From assembly GCA_038659295.1 (NCBI GenBank), contig JASNGC010000005.1:124001-188000 (forward strand): a stretch of DNA of 64,000 bases, in the 5' to 3' direction. Within the stretch, counting starts at the first letter, position 1. Every line of letters begins with the position of its first letter. Shown one piece after another: positions 17,926-26,603 of this stretch. Under the pieces are notes generated by a model. The model was not told the origin of the DNA. It searched no databases and saw only the letters and a program-made list of their open reading frames with translations. Both the position numbers and the translations under genes were made by a program. The DNA is from Enterocytospora artemiae. Its lineage: Eukaryota; Microsporidia.

Positions 17926-18984
17926 ATGGAAAACAATGGAATTGGTGTCACAAATCTCCCAAATTTACATCATAATAAGTTCATTGAAAAGGGTACCAAT
18001 TTTAATTTGCTAGTAGTCGGAGCCCATGGACTTGGAAAAACCACATTCATAAATAGCTTCCTAAATAGAAGCGTTCTTCCACAAAATCCATTTGAGCCAA
18101 AGGATGCTGGAAGTGCGCCTGGTCAGTCTGAAACAGCCAACTTTGGAGTAAAATGGGGCCTAAAAAACCCATTCTGGCAAAACGAGTCGATATGTAATGT
18201 TCAGGTTTCAACCTTAGAGATCCACGAGTTTGGTGTAAGTGTGAAAATGGAGATTACAGAAGTAGACGGTATTGGAGATGCATTGGACAACGAGAAGTGT
18301 TACACACCAATCGTGGAGCTACTTAAAGGCAAGTTTCGAGACTATGATCGGCAATTTAAAGAAATGGTGAAAAGTAGAATTGATGACAAGAGGATTCATC
18401 TATGCCTCTATTTCTTAGAACCAATTACATATCTCAAAAAATCAGACTTTGAGACCATAAAGCACATATCGGAATATTGTAATGTAATCCCAATAGTTTC
18501 CAAGTCAGACCTATTGAATGAAGAAGAGAAGTCAACAATTGTTGGTATAATAAGCGAAAGACTGCTAATGTCAAATATTTCCTTGTTTTCTTTTGAAGAG
18601 ATGAATGACAACGATGAAGTGGAGCATGTTTCTGTTCCTTTTTTCATTACATCTGGATGTCCATCAAAGCAAGACACCCGGGCATTTATAAGGGAGTATC
18701 CATGGGGTTCCTTTGACGCTTCGGCTGACTTGGGAAATGATTTTAACAGACTTAGAAAAGTGATTTTGGAGAGCAGCACAATTCGGTTAATTCAGGAAAC
18801 CGAATATCTATATGACAACTTCAGAATGACCCAGTTAGCACAGCAACTTATTGGAAAGGATCCCAAGTCATTTGACAAATCATTTGTAAATCGATTAGAA
18901 TCCAATAATGCCGAATTGGATGAGATCAAGGAAAGAATTGGGCAAAAAAGAGGTCAGATAGAAAAAAGTGTTTTAAAAGAATAA
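17926..18984 (+). CDS. Septin
   Basis: The 352-aa GTP-binding cytoskeletal protein assembles into filaments at membranes and division sites. P loop GAHGLGKTT (32-40), G3 region ITEVDGIGD, and G4 SKSD (AKAD in most septins) are visible, as is the septin-unique REYPWGSFDA block. A C-terminal coiled coil (NNAELDEIKERIGQKRGQIEKS) follows. I could not see the polybasic lipid-binding stretch clearly. The frame starts two codons earlier at a TTG; the ATG at 17926 follows TTTGTCC, a weak start signal. The stop is inside GAATAAATG, giving an AATAAA. The subgroup (Cdc3/10/11/12) is not determined. Confidence 0.93.
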   Translation: MENNGIGVTNLPNLHHNKFIEKGTNFNLLVVGAHGLGKTTFINSFLNRSVLPQNPFEPKDAGSAPGQSETANFGVKWGLKNPFWQNESICNVQVSTLEIHEFGVSVKMEITEVDGIGDALDNEKCYTPIVELLKGKFRDYDRQFKEMVKSRIDDKRIHLCLYFLEPITYLKKSDFETIKHISEYCNVIPIVSKSDLLNEEEKSTIVGIISERLLMSNISLFSFEEMNDNDEVEHVSVPFFITSGCPSKQDTRAFIREYPWGSFDASADLGNDFNRLRKVILESSTIRLIQETEYLYDNFRMTQLAQQLIGKDPKSFDKSFVNRLESNNAELDEIKERIGQKRGQIEKSVLKE

Positions 18985-19307
18985 ATGGTTGGTAAAACTT
19001 TGCCCAGCGAGGCCTTTTATGCTGTTTCTTAGTTTCTAGACTAAATTATGTCACCAATATTCCTTGTTGTTACTTGGTAGTGTTATTTTTGCATACAATA
19101 TTTGGTTTTCATTGGTATAAGTCGACATCATGTATGCCAAGTAACCTAATTTCTTACCTCGACCTTTGAAATGGGAGAGCTGGCTCCCTATACTACTTCA
19201 TTTTTATTAGCTTGATCATTGGCACATACATTCGGGATTTGTAACTGAGTATTGCCATTTATTTTTAAATATAAGTATTTTAGGATTTTCGACTCGATAG
19301 CCCCAAA
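18985..19307. other. Intergenic region upstream of the dUTPase-like gene
   Basis: AT-rich spacer of about 320 nt without a supported feature apart from the A/T tract and GCCCC immediately before the next ATG. Confidence 0.5.
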
Positions 19308-19736
19308 ATGCTGAATCACAGAGTAATCAATCGGAAGCCAAATACTCTGCTACCCACAAAAGCATCTGGAAGAGTAATTTCATACAATCTGTATTCTGAA
19401 AAATTGGAAGCTATAAAGCCATATGAGTCTAAAGAACTAGGGACAGGGATAACTTTGGAAAAAAACGAACATATTAGTTCGGTTCTGCTTGTTCTGGGGG
19501 AAGTTCCGTCGGTTGAAAATAATAAAATTGAAACATTGGAAGAGTTTGTGAGTTATGGAAGTGAGATCAAGATAAAAAAAATCAACTACTCAGCTATCGA
19601 GCACAAATATTCCAAGGACTCTGTAATTGGTCAAGTTGTTTCTTTGAAATGCTACTCTGGTTTGTTGACAGAGGTTGATAATCTGGATGACACACATAGA
19701 GGATCAAACGGTTTTGGATCAACAGGAACTCAGTAG
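19308..19736 (+). CDS. dUTPase-like protein with degenerate active site
   Basis: The 142-aa length fits trimeric dUTPases (about 140-165). The C-terminal P-loop-like motif V is nearly perfect (HRGSNGFGSTG, 130-140), preceded by LDDT as in human DUT. Motif I survives as ISYNLYS (family AGYDLYS, Asp to Asn), followed by a matching KPYESKELGTGI strand. Motif II (PRSG) and the catalytic motif III (GVIDxDYRG) cannot be found; the corresponding stretch reads roughly IETLEEFVSYGS. The fold and C-terminal arm are therefore kept while the uracil pocket and catalytic Asp appear lost. It may be inactive or regulatory. ATG is preceded by TAGCCCCAAA, so the gene is expressed-looking and not a decayed pseudogene. 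Confidence 0.75.
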   Translation: MLNHRVINRKPNTLLPTKASGRVISYNLYSEKLEAIKPYESKELGTGITLEKNEHISSVLLVLGEVPSVENNKIETLEEFVSYGSEIKIKKINYSAIEHKYSKDSVIGQVVSLKCYSGLLTEVDNLDDTHRGSNGFGSTGTQ

Positions 19737-20348
19737 GATTATTAAATAATTTGGGAGAATCATACTTTAACAGACTAGTGTTTTACCAAGACAAAATATC
19801 CATTTATGATGGTAGAGTGATGGACAACACTTCAATTTATTGACAATATTATTGAACGAAACTATTTTGTAATGCTGTAGTGTCTAAGGTAGGTTCAGTT
19901 GTATAAAATTTCCATCTCGAAGATTCACTAATCGAAATATTAAAAATACTATTTTTACAAACACTGAGATCAAGACCTAAAACCAATGGAGTCCATTTGG
20001 GATATCCTACCCCAAATATCATAGATTATGACAATTGTGCAGTACAAATTCTGTACAATTATTATTAATATTCGACTTACACCGCCGAACTATTAAGTTA
20101 ATGTCATCGACAAATTTATTAAAATCTTTTACAAGAAATGTATTATCAATTTAAACAATCGGCAAATATGAAACAACACCCTGATCTTATCATAATATCA
20201 GTTGTTTCAAAATCTTTTAGTCATTTTTTCCCATAGGCTTGATCAAGAGATAAATCCAATTTACATCATCAAAATATATTTGTAGTCTTTCTGCGTAACA
20301 TTTTTAAGTATAGATTTTCTCTGGTAAGTACATTTCACTGGTTGCATG
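19737..20348. other. Intergenic region between convergent genes
   Basis: About 610 nt, AT-rich, between the dUTPase-like gene and the basic coiled-coil gene. A CCCC tract near 20010 is followed only by a 22-codon ATG frame. No tRNA-like fold or other gene supported. It is unusually long for a convergent spacer here. Confidence 0.45.
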
Positions 20349-20582
20349 TTAATCATTTTTCCTTAGCTTCCTTGCCTTGCTAGTCTCTTTACCAACAGAA
20401 TAATACTCAAAACGAAACTCACCCTTCGATTTTTTTGAAATTTCATTCCGTAGTTTCTTAATCTCCTCCCTTTTCGATCGAATTTCTCTCAATCTCTGTA
20501 AACACTCTTTATTAGTCTCTTGTCGAAATGCAACTCTTTTCGAAGAGCAGCTTCTTGAGTTTAAAGCGTTCTTTTTGGCCAT
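20349..20582 (-). CDS. Small basic coiled-coil protein, possibly a reduced Utp11
   Basis: The 77-aa protein is Lys/Arg-rich with one long amphipathic helix (CLQRLREIRSKREEIKKLRN), then KGEFRFEYYSVGK. The helix followed by an EF-x-Y/F element resembles the N-terminal part of the U3 snoRNP protein Utp11 (KALRKKALEKNPDEFYY). If so, it is truncated to about a third of the usual 250 aa. The Utp11 match is by eye only. ATG is preceded by GCCCCGAAA, so the gene itself is well supported. Confidence 0.7.
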   Translation of the reverse strand: MAKKNALNSRSCSSKRVAFRQETNKECLQRLREIRSKREEIKKLRNEISKKSKGEFRFEYYSVGKETSKARKLRKND

Positions 20583-20913
20583 TTTCGGGGCTGCAGCATT
20601 TTTTACAAAATTTATTTTTTCTTATTAAACGAAAGTGGTTCACAAAAAGATACTTTAGGATGTATCATAAATAAGGAATATCACAACCTTTCTAAAACAA
20701 ACCACTTCTTACCTAATAATACAACAATATTATCTAACACCCAGATCCATGCCATTTTGCTTCTGAAGTACACTCACGTCTTGTGACTAAAACTGTTCCT
20801 GCCTTGAAATCAATGCCTGATTTTATTTTAATACTTTTTATTCATCAATTTTGAAACAGATATTCTATCTCAAAACAATTTATGAAAAATAATTTGTTTC
20901 AAAAATTAGAAAT
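20583..20913. other. Divergent intergenic region, Utp11-like gene and chitinase
   Basis: About 330 nt. The side facing the small basic gene has the CCCC start signal; the side facing the chitinase does not. Nothing else supported. Confidence 0.5.
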
Positions 20914-22845
20914 ATGAAGCTATTAATAAGTTTACTGGGGGTTTTGACTAAATCCACTAAGAACAATGTATGTCTTCCAGGATCAAGTGAATGTGTCAAT
21001 AACGTTATGAAGATGTGTGATTTAAATGGCCATTGGGTTTATGTTGATTGTCCAAATGGAACACAATGCTCTATTAGAGATAGAAGTATATCTTGCATAC
21101 TTAAGAGTGATGAAAGTAGCATTCGAAGGCCTAAAGATAGATACATGCCGATTGATAATGTGGATGAGAACAGCAGCAATGAAGAACAAGATGATAAGGG
21201 CGATCGTAAAGGTGGAGACAACAAAAATGGTGATAGTGATCCAAATGATGATGATCAAAAAATTCCTATAGAGAATAGTGGCTTAGATGAGAATGGAGAA
21301 CTTTTAAACAAACCAAAAGATAGAAAGAAATCTCAAAGTAGGGTGAAGAGTGTTACACCCAACATAAACGGTAGGGATCAAAGTGGCAAGTTAAATAAAA
21401 GTCGAGAGGATAAACTTTCCTCTAAGGCGAACATTCGGAACAGATCGAGGGTTGTTACGGTGATAGGAAATCAGAAGCAGAAAACTGTCACGGTTTTTAG
21501 GAATAGACAAAGTCATTTTCAGCCAAAAACCATGACAGTTTACAAAGGAAGGGATGAATTTAATAATAAAGAGGTAAAAGGTCAGGACAAGGATGTACAA
21601 ACCGATAACAAAAGTCAGGGAGGTGCTCAAGATAAAGATGGTGACCATGAATCAAATGGAGACGGACATAACACAAATGAAAAGAATGGTGGTCCTAAAG
21701 ATTCTGGAGAACAAATATTTAAGTCAATTGCAGAGCTTTTACAAAAAAACATGGTTCAAACTGTTGTTTCAACAATTACCCAAAAGACTGCACCCAATGA
21801 AATCAAACTTGAATATACGGCTCCAAATCAGGTAACACCAACAGTATCTAATTTTAAAGGTGGAGAAAATAGTTCAGGACAGAGTAGCGATTATAGACCC
21901 AGCCAATCTGAAAAACCAAGTGGCAGTTCGTCTAGTGGTGCTGGTGGTTCATCGAGTGGCAGTGCACCAGCAGGTGGCAGTGGTGGTTCATCGAGTGCAT
22001 CAACTCCTCAAAGTGGTAGTGGTAGTACACCATCAGGCGGCACTAAGCCATCGAGTGCATCAACTCCTCAAAGTGGTAGCTCTGGACTGTCTGGATCTAC
22101 TACTGCACAATCTGAAAAATCCTCTCCTTCCAAAAATGGAACTTCTACAAGCTCTAATGAAGCAAAGCCTTCTAGTTCCACATCAAAGCCAGGTGAATCC
22201 TCAGGTGGAGATAAGAAAGAGCCTGAAAAGAGTTCTGACTCTAGTGGTGGTGGGGTAATTACCGAGGAACTTCTTACAAAAGTAATGACAGAACAAGGAT
22301 TTGCTCCTAAACCAGAATTTATTGCTGCAGCAGTCAAACAAACGAACGAAAAGGTTAAAGATAAGGCCATGGCTGCTCAATTGCTAGCACAGCTAGGGCA
22401 TGAAAGTGGTGGCTTTCAGTATATTGAAGAGATTGCATGTGCCGGTAATAAGTGCCCTGGGCAATATGGATCCGATCAAGGAGCTCCAGGAAAGCAGTAT
22501 TATGGCCGTGGATTTATACAGCTCAGTTGGCCAGCCAACTATGAAGGAGCTTCACAAGATCTATTCCAAAATAAAAGTCTTTGGGAAAACCCAGATTCTG
22601 TGGCCAAAGACCCAAACCTGGGAATGCAAGTTTCTATTTGGTTCTGGGACAAAAACGTAATGGGAAAAGAAGGTGTTGGGCCTGATCATTTTGGATACAC
22701 AACAAAAGCCATCAATGGGGAGCTTGAATGTAAGAATAATGGGAATATCGAAAAATCAAAGAAAAGATACGAAATATACAAAGCACTTGCTAAGGAAATG
22801 AAACTGGAGAAGATAGCCGATGAGAAGGGATGCTACACTCTGTAA
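20914..22845 (+). CDS. Secreted GH19 endochitinase with CBM19-like domain
   Basis: The 643-aa protein has a short hydrophobic N-terminus (MKLLISLLGVL). A Cys-rich chitin-binding-like domain follows (about 20-55, CLPGSSEC ... CDLNGHWVYVDCPNGTQC), and then a long charged Asn/Asp/Lys-rich region. A Ser/Gly linker (about 325-445) carries a 60-bp repeat. The GH19 catalytic domain covers about 447-643. GHESGG holds the putative general acid E497, and YYGRGFIQLSWPANY (529-543) is the family signature. It hydrolyses beta-1,4-GlcNAc chains. The microsporidian spore wall contains chitin, so a role in wall remodelling or germination is likely. It is the clearest gene here with no CCC tract at its ATG (ATTAGAAAT). 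Confidence 0.92.
   Translation: MKLLISLLGVLTKSTKNNVCLPGSSECVNNVMKMCDLNGHWVYVDCPNGTQCSIRDRSISCILKSDESSIRRPKDRYMPIDNVDENSSNEEQDDKGDRKGGDNKNGDSDPNDDDQKIPIENSGLDENGELLNKPKDRKKSQSRVKSVTPNINGRDQSGKLNKSREDKLSSKANIRNRSRVVTVIGNQKQKTVTVFRNRQSHFQPKTMTVYKGRDEFNNKEVKGQDKDVQTDNKSQGGAQDKDGDHESNGDGHNTNEKNGGPKDSGEQIFKSIAELLQKNMVQTVVSTITQKTAPNEIKLEYTAPNQVTPTVSNFKGGENSSGQSSDYRPSQSEKPSGSSSSGAGGSSSGSAPAGGSGGSSSASTPQSGSGSTPSGGTKPSSASTPQSGSSGLSGSTTAQSEKSSPSKNGTSTSSNEAKPSSSTSKPGESSGGDKKEPEKSSDSSGGGVITEELLTKVMTEQGFAPKPEFIAAAVKQTNEKVKDKAMAAQLLAQLGHESGGFQYIEEIACAGNKCPGQYGSDQGAPGKQYYGRGFIQLSWPANYEGASQDLFQNKSLWENPDSVAKDPNLGMQVSIWFWDKNVMGKEGVGPDHFGYTTKAINGELECKNNGNIEKSKKRYEIYKALAKEMKLEKIADEKGCYTL
21989..22079 (+). repeat. 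In-frame repeat in chitinase Ser/Gly linker
   Basis: The 31-nt stretch at 21989-22019 recurs exactly at 22049-22079, a 60-bp period encoding SSASTPQSGS twice. It lies in the low-complexity linker between the charged region and the GH19 domain and probably varies in length between strains. Confidence 0.8.
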
Positions 22846-22883
22846 CATTAAAATACTAACTAATTAAATACATCACATATTTG

Positions 22884-23801
22884 CTATCTTTTAATTATCA
22901 ATTTTTTTTTTAAAAGTCTTGGTGTTTCCACAGTTATGGTTCTCGGTGCTGTCCAGCTATTGAAATCAAATCCATTCCTTTCCAACCCCAATATTACATC
23001 CTCTACAGCCATATTTTTGTCTCTAGCAATTTGGTTTATCGTTCTGCCTCCCAAAACCTGATATTTCCAATATTTTCGATAACAAAAAATTGCTTTTCTA
23101 GTAAGCGGTCTTTCTGGTCCTTGAGGAGCATACAGCTTATACTTGCGTGGATCTACAATGTTCATATCCTCACTCTTGCTTATGTTCTGCTGACTAGTGA
23201 TTTGATCTGTCAAATGATTGTTCATTTCTGTCTCTTTCGCCTCACATTTTCTTTTTAATTTTTTGACCTTACTGTCTATTGGGCTATCACCGGCATCGAT
23301 GTATCTTTTTGGAATTTGGCTGAAGTCTATTAGCAAACTGCCAAATCCCTGCTTCTGAAATGGGGGGAAAACACAGAGGCAGCTGAGAGAGTTGTTGTTT
23401 TGAAGGTCACGACTAAAGAAACCCATGATTTCAACATCATAAATTATATAAAACTCGTAGTTCATTAGGTCAAAATGAACAGTTTTGTTTTCTATACAAC
23501 ACTCACCCAATAGAGCTAGCCTTTGCATAAAAGACAGGTTGTTAAGACTCGGTTTGTCCATATTACTATCAGCATAGAGTCGACTAAACTTCAAATTGTC
23601 TTCTTCATAAATTTTTTCAAAGCTGATCTTACATATATCGAAGTGTTTTAACAAATCACTTTTCAGGGCAAAGATTCCAAGGCACTTTGAACAGATGTTT
23701 AATTCACCATACATTCCTTTTCTTAGAATCCTAAATGGATTTTTAAAAGTATGAGAGCCATAATTAATCTGCTGGATTGGTAGAAGATTCGGGAAATCCA
23801 T
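22884..23801 (-). CDS. MYST-family histone acetyltransferase (Esa1/Tip60-like)
   Basis: The 305-aa protein has a C2HC zinc finger C37-x2-C40-x12-H53-x3-C57, exactly the MYST spacing. An acetyl-CoA-binding loop FPPFQKQGFG (145-154; family PPYQRxGYG) and the catalytic-cysteine equivalent C141 (SLSCLCVF) follow. After a lysine-rich insertion of about 60 residues comes PERPL and the YWKYQ block. Short DNA-binding-like helices close the protein (INQIARDKNMAVEDVILGLERNG), as in Esa1/Tip60. The chromodomain and N-terminal half are absent. It acetylates histones in the nucleus. ATG follows CCCCTGTAA. Its 3' end is 38 nt from the chitinase stop, convergent. Confidence 0.9.
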   Translation of the reverse strand: MDFPNLLPIQQINYGSHTFKNPFRILRKGMYGELNICSKCLGIFALKSDLLKHFDICKISFEKIYEEDNLKFSRLYADSNMDKPSLNNLSFMQRLALLGECCIENKTVHFDLMNYEFYIIYDVEIMGFFSRDLQNNNSLSCLCVFPPFQKQGFGSLLIDFSQIPKRYIDAGDSPIDSKVKKLKRKCEAKETEMNNHLTDQITSQQNISKSEDMNIVDPRKYKLYAPQGPERPLTRKAIFCYRKYWKYQVLGGRTINQIARDKNMAVEDVILGLERNGFDFNSWTAPRTITVETPRLLKKKLIIKR

Positions 23802-24255
23802 TTACAGGGGTATGGAGAAAGTGATAATATTACAGGACCAATAAAGCACAACAACATTCAGCAGTTAGTTTTCAATGAACTGTGCTTGTGATAAGGACGA
23901 GCCAATTACTATTGACTACTTTTTATTAGTCAATCTGGAAACAATCATCTAGCCAAATTAATCGATGCTTTAGCATGTAATAATCAAATGTGGTGTGAGT
24001 GCATAATATTATTTAGGAAAATACTCCAAAAAATAACCAAGCATTCAGGTTAGTACCATAAAAAACCGTATTATTCCTTGATTGCTTAGTTGAATATACG
24101 GTAGTGTTTATTATTATTTTTACCATCGCACTTAGTAATTGTAGAATCTCTAATCTTATAAAGTATAAATCAACACATCTAATTCTACCTTTTACACTCA
24201 GCCAGCCACTATAATATTGATACATAAAGTTATATCTGTTTTCTGTCCTTTTATA
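23802..24255. other. Divergent intergenic region, MYST gene and UBA4
   Basis: About 450 nt. A 70-codon antisense ATG frame (24013-24225) lacks a start signal and looks like chance. Both promoters should lie here. Confidence 0.5.
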
Positions 24256-25647
24256 ATGAAAAATTTTTCAAAATCAGTAAACTTAGAGAAATTAAAAGTC
24301 ATTGGATTGGGAAATACATTTTCTAATATAGAATGCGGAGACCCATCTGAAAACGATGCATTTGGATCAGACATCCACATATCTACTTCTTTAGTCTCTT
24401 CAGAACTGCCTCTAAAGCACTCGATAAGATACTCCAGGCAGATTATTGTTCCAAATATAGGAATTGAAGGCCAGTTGAAAATGATCAACAAAAGAATATG
24501 TATAATTGGTATGGGTGGATTGGGCTCACCTGTACTGATGTATCTGTGTAATACAGGCATTGAAAACATTGGTATCGTAGACTATGATGTTGTGGAAATA
24601 AGCAATCTGCAGAGGCAGGTTATACACTCCATGGAGGGAATTAGCAACAAAGACGATCTCTCTGTTCCATCAGGTTGGAGCAAAGTAAAAAGTGCTGCCG
24701 AATTTGTAAGGAAAATTAACCCGACAATTAAGATTGATGTATTTGATCGGAAGGTTAATTCAGAGAATATTTCGGAAATTTTAGGAGACTACGATCTTGT
24801 CATAGATTGCTGCGATAACATAAAGCTAAGGTATCTCATAAATGATTACTGTGTAATAAACAACAAGGCCCTTGTTTCAGCATCTGTACTTAAGTGGGAA
24901 GGCCAGATACATGTGTATTCTCCGTTAGAAAATACTTTCGAACAAGTCAATGAACATAAGCCAACTACTGTTGGTGAAGTATGTACACCGAGTATGAAGC
25001 AATTCACTCCTTGCTACAGGTGCCTATTTCCAAACCCAAAGACAATTGCCACTTCTTGTGATCAATCGGGTGTTGTTGGGCCAATGTGTGGAGTAATTGG
25101 ATCTATGCAGGCCAATGAAGTAATGAAAGTAATTTTAAGTGAGGATAAGCAAGCGACCTCTTGCTCATCCTCTGGGATTTCTAAGTTCATAATATTCAAT
25201 GGGTATAAGAATACTTACAGGGAAATCACAAATCAAAGCAAACCATGCAAAGTGTGCTTGGACAGAAAATACATTTTAGAAGACGAAATCACAAGCTGCT
25301 GTAGTAGTATTCTTAGAGGAGACAAGTCATGTGCTGTGGTTTATTCAATAGGCTGGGACGCAGTACTCCTTGATAGTTCAAAATACCGAATTATTGATAT
25401 TAGAGCAAGTGTTCACTTTAGAATGATTAATGTGAGGGGATCGATTAATATTCCTCTTGATCTTTGGGAAACCGGTGCAAATGAGGTTATTGAGAAGTTG
25501 GATACTTCATTGCCAATTCTAATATATTGTTACCGTGGAAAATCCTCAAAAACAGTTGTTGAGCTTCTAAGGGCTCGAAATATCGAAGCATTTTCTATAA
25601 ATGGAGGAGTTGAAGAGTTTAAAAGATTAACACTGGGAAACTTATAG
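24256..25647 (+). CDS. UBA4: Uba4/MOCS3: E1-like adenylyltransferase with rhodanese domain
   Basis: The 463-aa enzyme activates the ubiquitin-like sulfur carrier Urm1, which supplies sulfur for tRNA wobble-uridine thiolation. The E1-like domain has RYSRQI, the nucleotide loop GMGGLGSPV (85-93), VDYDVVEISNLQRQ, CYRC and CKVC zinc pairs, and the crossover cysteine in ATSCDQSGVVGP (C268). The C-terminal rhodanese domain has the persulfide loop CYRGKSS (C425). Both catalytic cysteines are present, so it looks active; length is near yeast Uba4 (440). An upstream TTG is ignored; the ATG at 24256 follows TGTCCTTTTATA. Confidence 0.93.
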   Translation: MKNFSKSVNLEKLKVIGLGNTFSNIECGDPSENDAFGSDIHISTSLVSSELPLKHSIRYSRQIIVPNIGIEGQLKMINKRICIIGMGGLGSPVLMYLCNTGIENIGIVDYDVVEISNLQRQVIHSMEGISNKDDLSVPSGWSKVKSAAEFVRKINPTIKIDVFDRKVNSENISEILGDYDLVIDCCDNIKLRYLINDYCVINNKALVSASVLKWEGQIHVYSPLENTFEQVNEHKPTTVGEVCTPSMKQFTPCYRCLFPNPKTIATSCDQSGVVGPMCGVIGSMQANEVMKVILSEDKQATSCSSSGISKFIIFNGYKNTYREITNQSKPCKVCLDRKYILEDEITSCCSSILRGDKSCAVVYSIGWDAVLLDSSKYRIIDIRASVHFRMINVRGSINIPLDLWETGANEVIEKLDTSLPILIYCYRGKSSKTVVELLRARNIEAFSINGGVEEFKRLTLGNL

Positions 25648-26025
25648 ATTCATCACTATCGTCTTACTAATAAAATATCTTTTAAGTCGGGGAGTTATCC
25701 AATTTTCGTTGAAACGATCCTAGTGCAATCAAATTTATCAATAAATATTTTGAAGTCTTGACATTGTACATTGTAACTAAAACTTTCGGAGTATTGATTT
25801 TAAAAGAAGTTCATCATTATTGGATGGTATTTTCGTCTTTAAACTTTGATGTGCTCAAGTAGTCTAAAAATCGTATATATGGCATTTATCACTCATTATT
25901 GTCATAAATACCATTGTTAGTGAAGCTTTGGATTTTTAAAAGATCTTTATCTACATCCAACCCTAAATACCCCAGATGGCTTAATTCCATATAGAAACCA
26001 ATCTTTTCTTAAAATTTTCAGCCCA
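25648..26025. other. Intergenic region upstream of NSE2
   Basis: About 380 nt. One CCCC-preceded ATG (near 25975) is followed by a stop after one codon. Nothing else supported. Confidence 0.5.
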
Positions 26026-26433
26026 ATGGAGGAACAAATCAATAAGAGAAGTAAACTTCTTGATGATATTTTGCCTCATTTATTCAAACCAATGAAATCA
26101 CTGCCATCGGAGTCACTGATAAAAGCGATTCTTCTCCACAAAAGTCTAGCAAGCAGAATAGACAAGTTATCAAAGCCATCGTCTATTGTGATCTTGGAAA
26201 AATCTGTAAGAGACGTATTTGAAAGATTTGAAAATAACCTTATAGAACTGAACTCCCAAATGATCTGTGTGTTAACTCAGGCTCCAATAAAGACTTTATT
26301 TGTGGCCGAATGTGGACACCACTTTGAAGAATCAGCTGCTTTAGAGCTATTAAGAACAAACACTTGCGGTAGTCTACGAATGTGTCCACATGTAGGCTGT
26401 TCAAAACCATTTAAAAGAAAACAAGACCAATAA
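26026..26433 (+). CDS. NSE2: Nse2/Mms21-like SP-RING SUMO ligase
   Basis: The 135-aa protein has an N-terminal helical region for docking (about 1-78) and a C-terminal SP-RING. Its zinc ligands are in the order C96-x-H98 ... C120-x4-C125, in the Nse2-type arrangement ECGHHFEES ... MCPHVGCSKPF. Nse2 sumoylates substrates as part of the Smc5/6 complex in DNA repair. At 135 aa it is about half the yeast length (267). ATG follows CAGCCCA. Other SP-RING families (Siz/PIAS) are much larger, which favours Nse2. Confidence 0.7.
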   Translation: MEEQINKRSKLLDDILPHLFKPMKSLPSESLIKAILLHKSLASRIDKLSKPSSIVILEKSVRDVFERFENNLIELNSQMICVLTQAPIKTLFVAECGHHFEESAALELLRTNTCGSLRMCPHVGCSKPFKRKQDQ

Positions 26434-26603
26434 ATAATGTCTTACTGCGAATGCAGTCTTGGTATATACCAAGCTCTATATGCTGTATTATCTTTGAATT
26501 AATGTTATGTTTTACAGAGGTAAGAAACGGCATACTCTTGCCATAAAATCGGTATATATTTCTGTGGATAGTCAAATTAATTTCTCGGGTTTTCTACCCC
26601 AAA

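Noticed and set aside
17725..17975. Possible spliced gene (15-codon ATG frame with C-x2-C, then a 70-codon frame without ATG)
   Set aside because: No GT-AG pair joins the frames without creating a stop, and no start signal precedes the ATG.
24013..24225. 70-codon minus-strand ATG frame between MYST and UBA4
   Set aside because: No start signal and it sits in the divergent promoter region.
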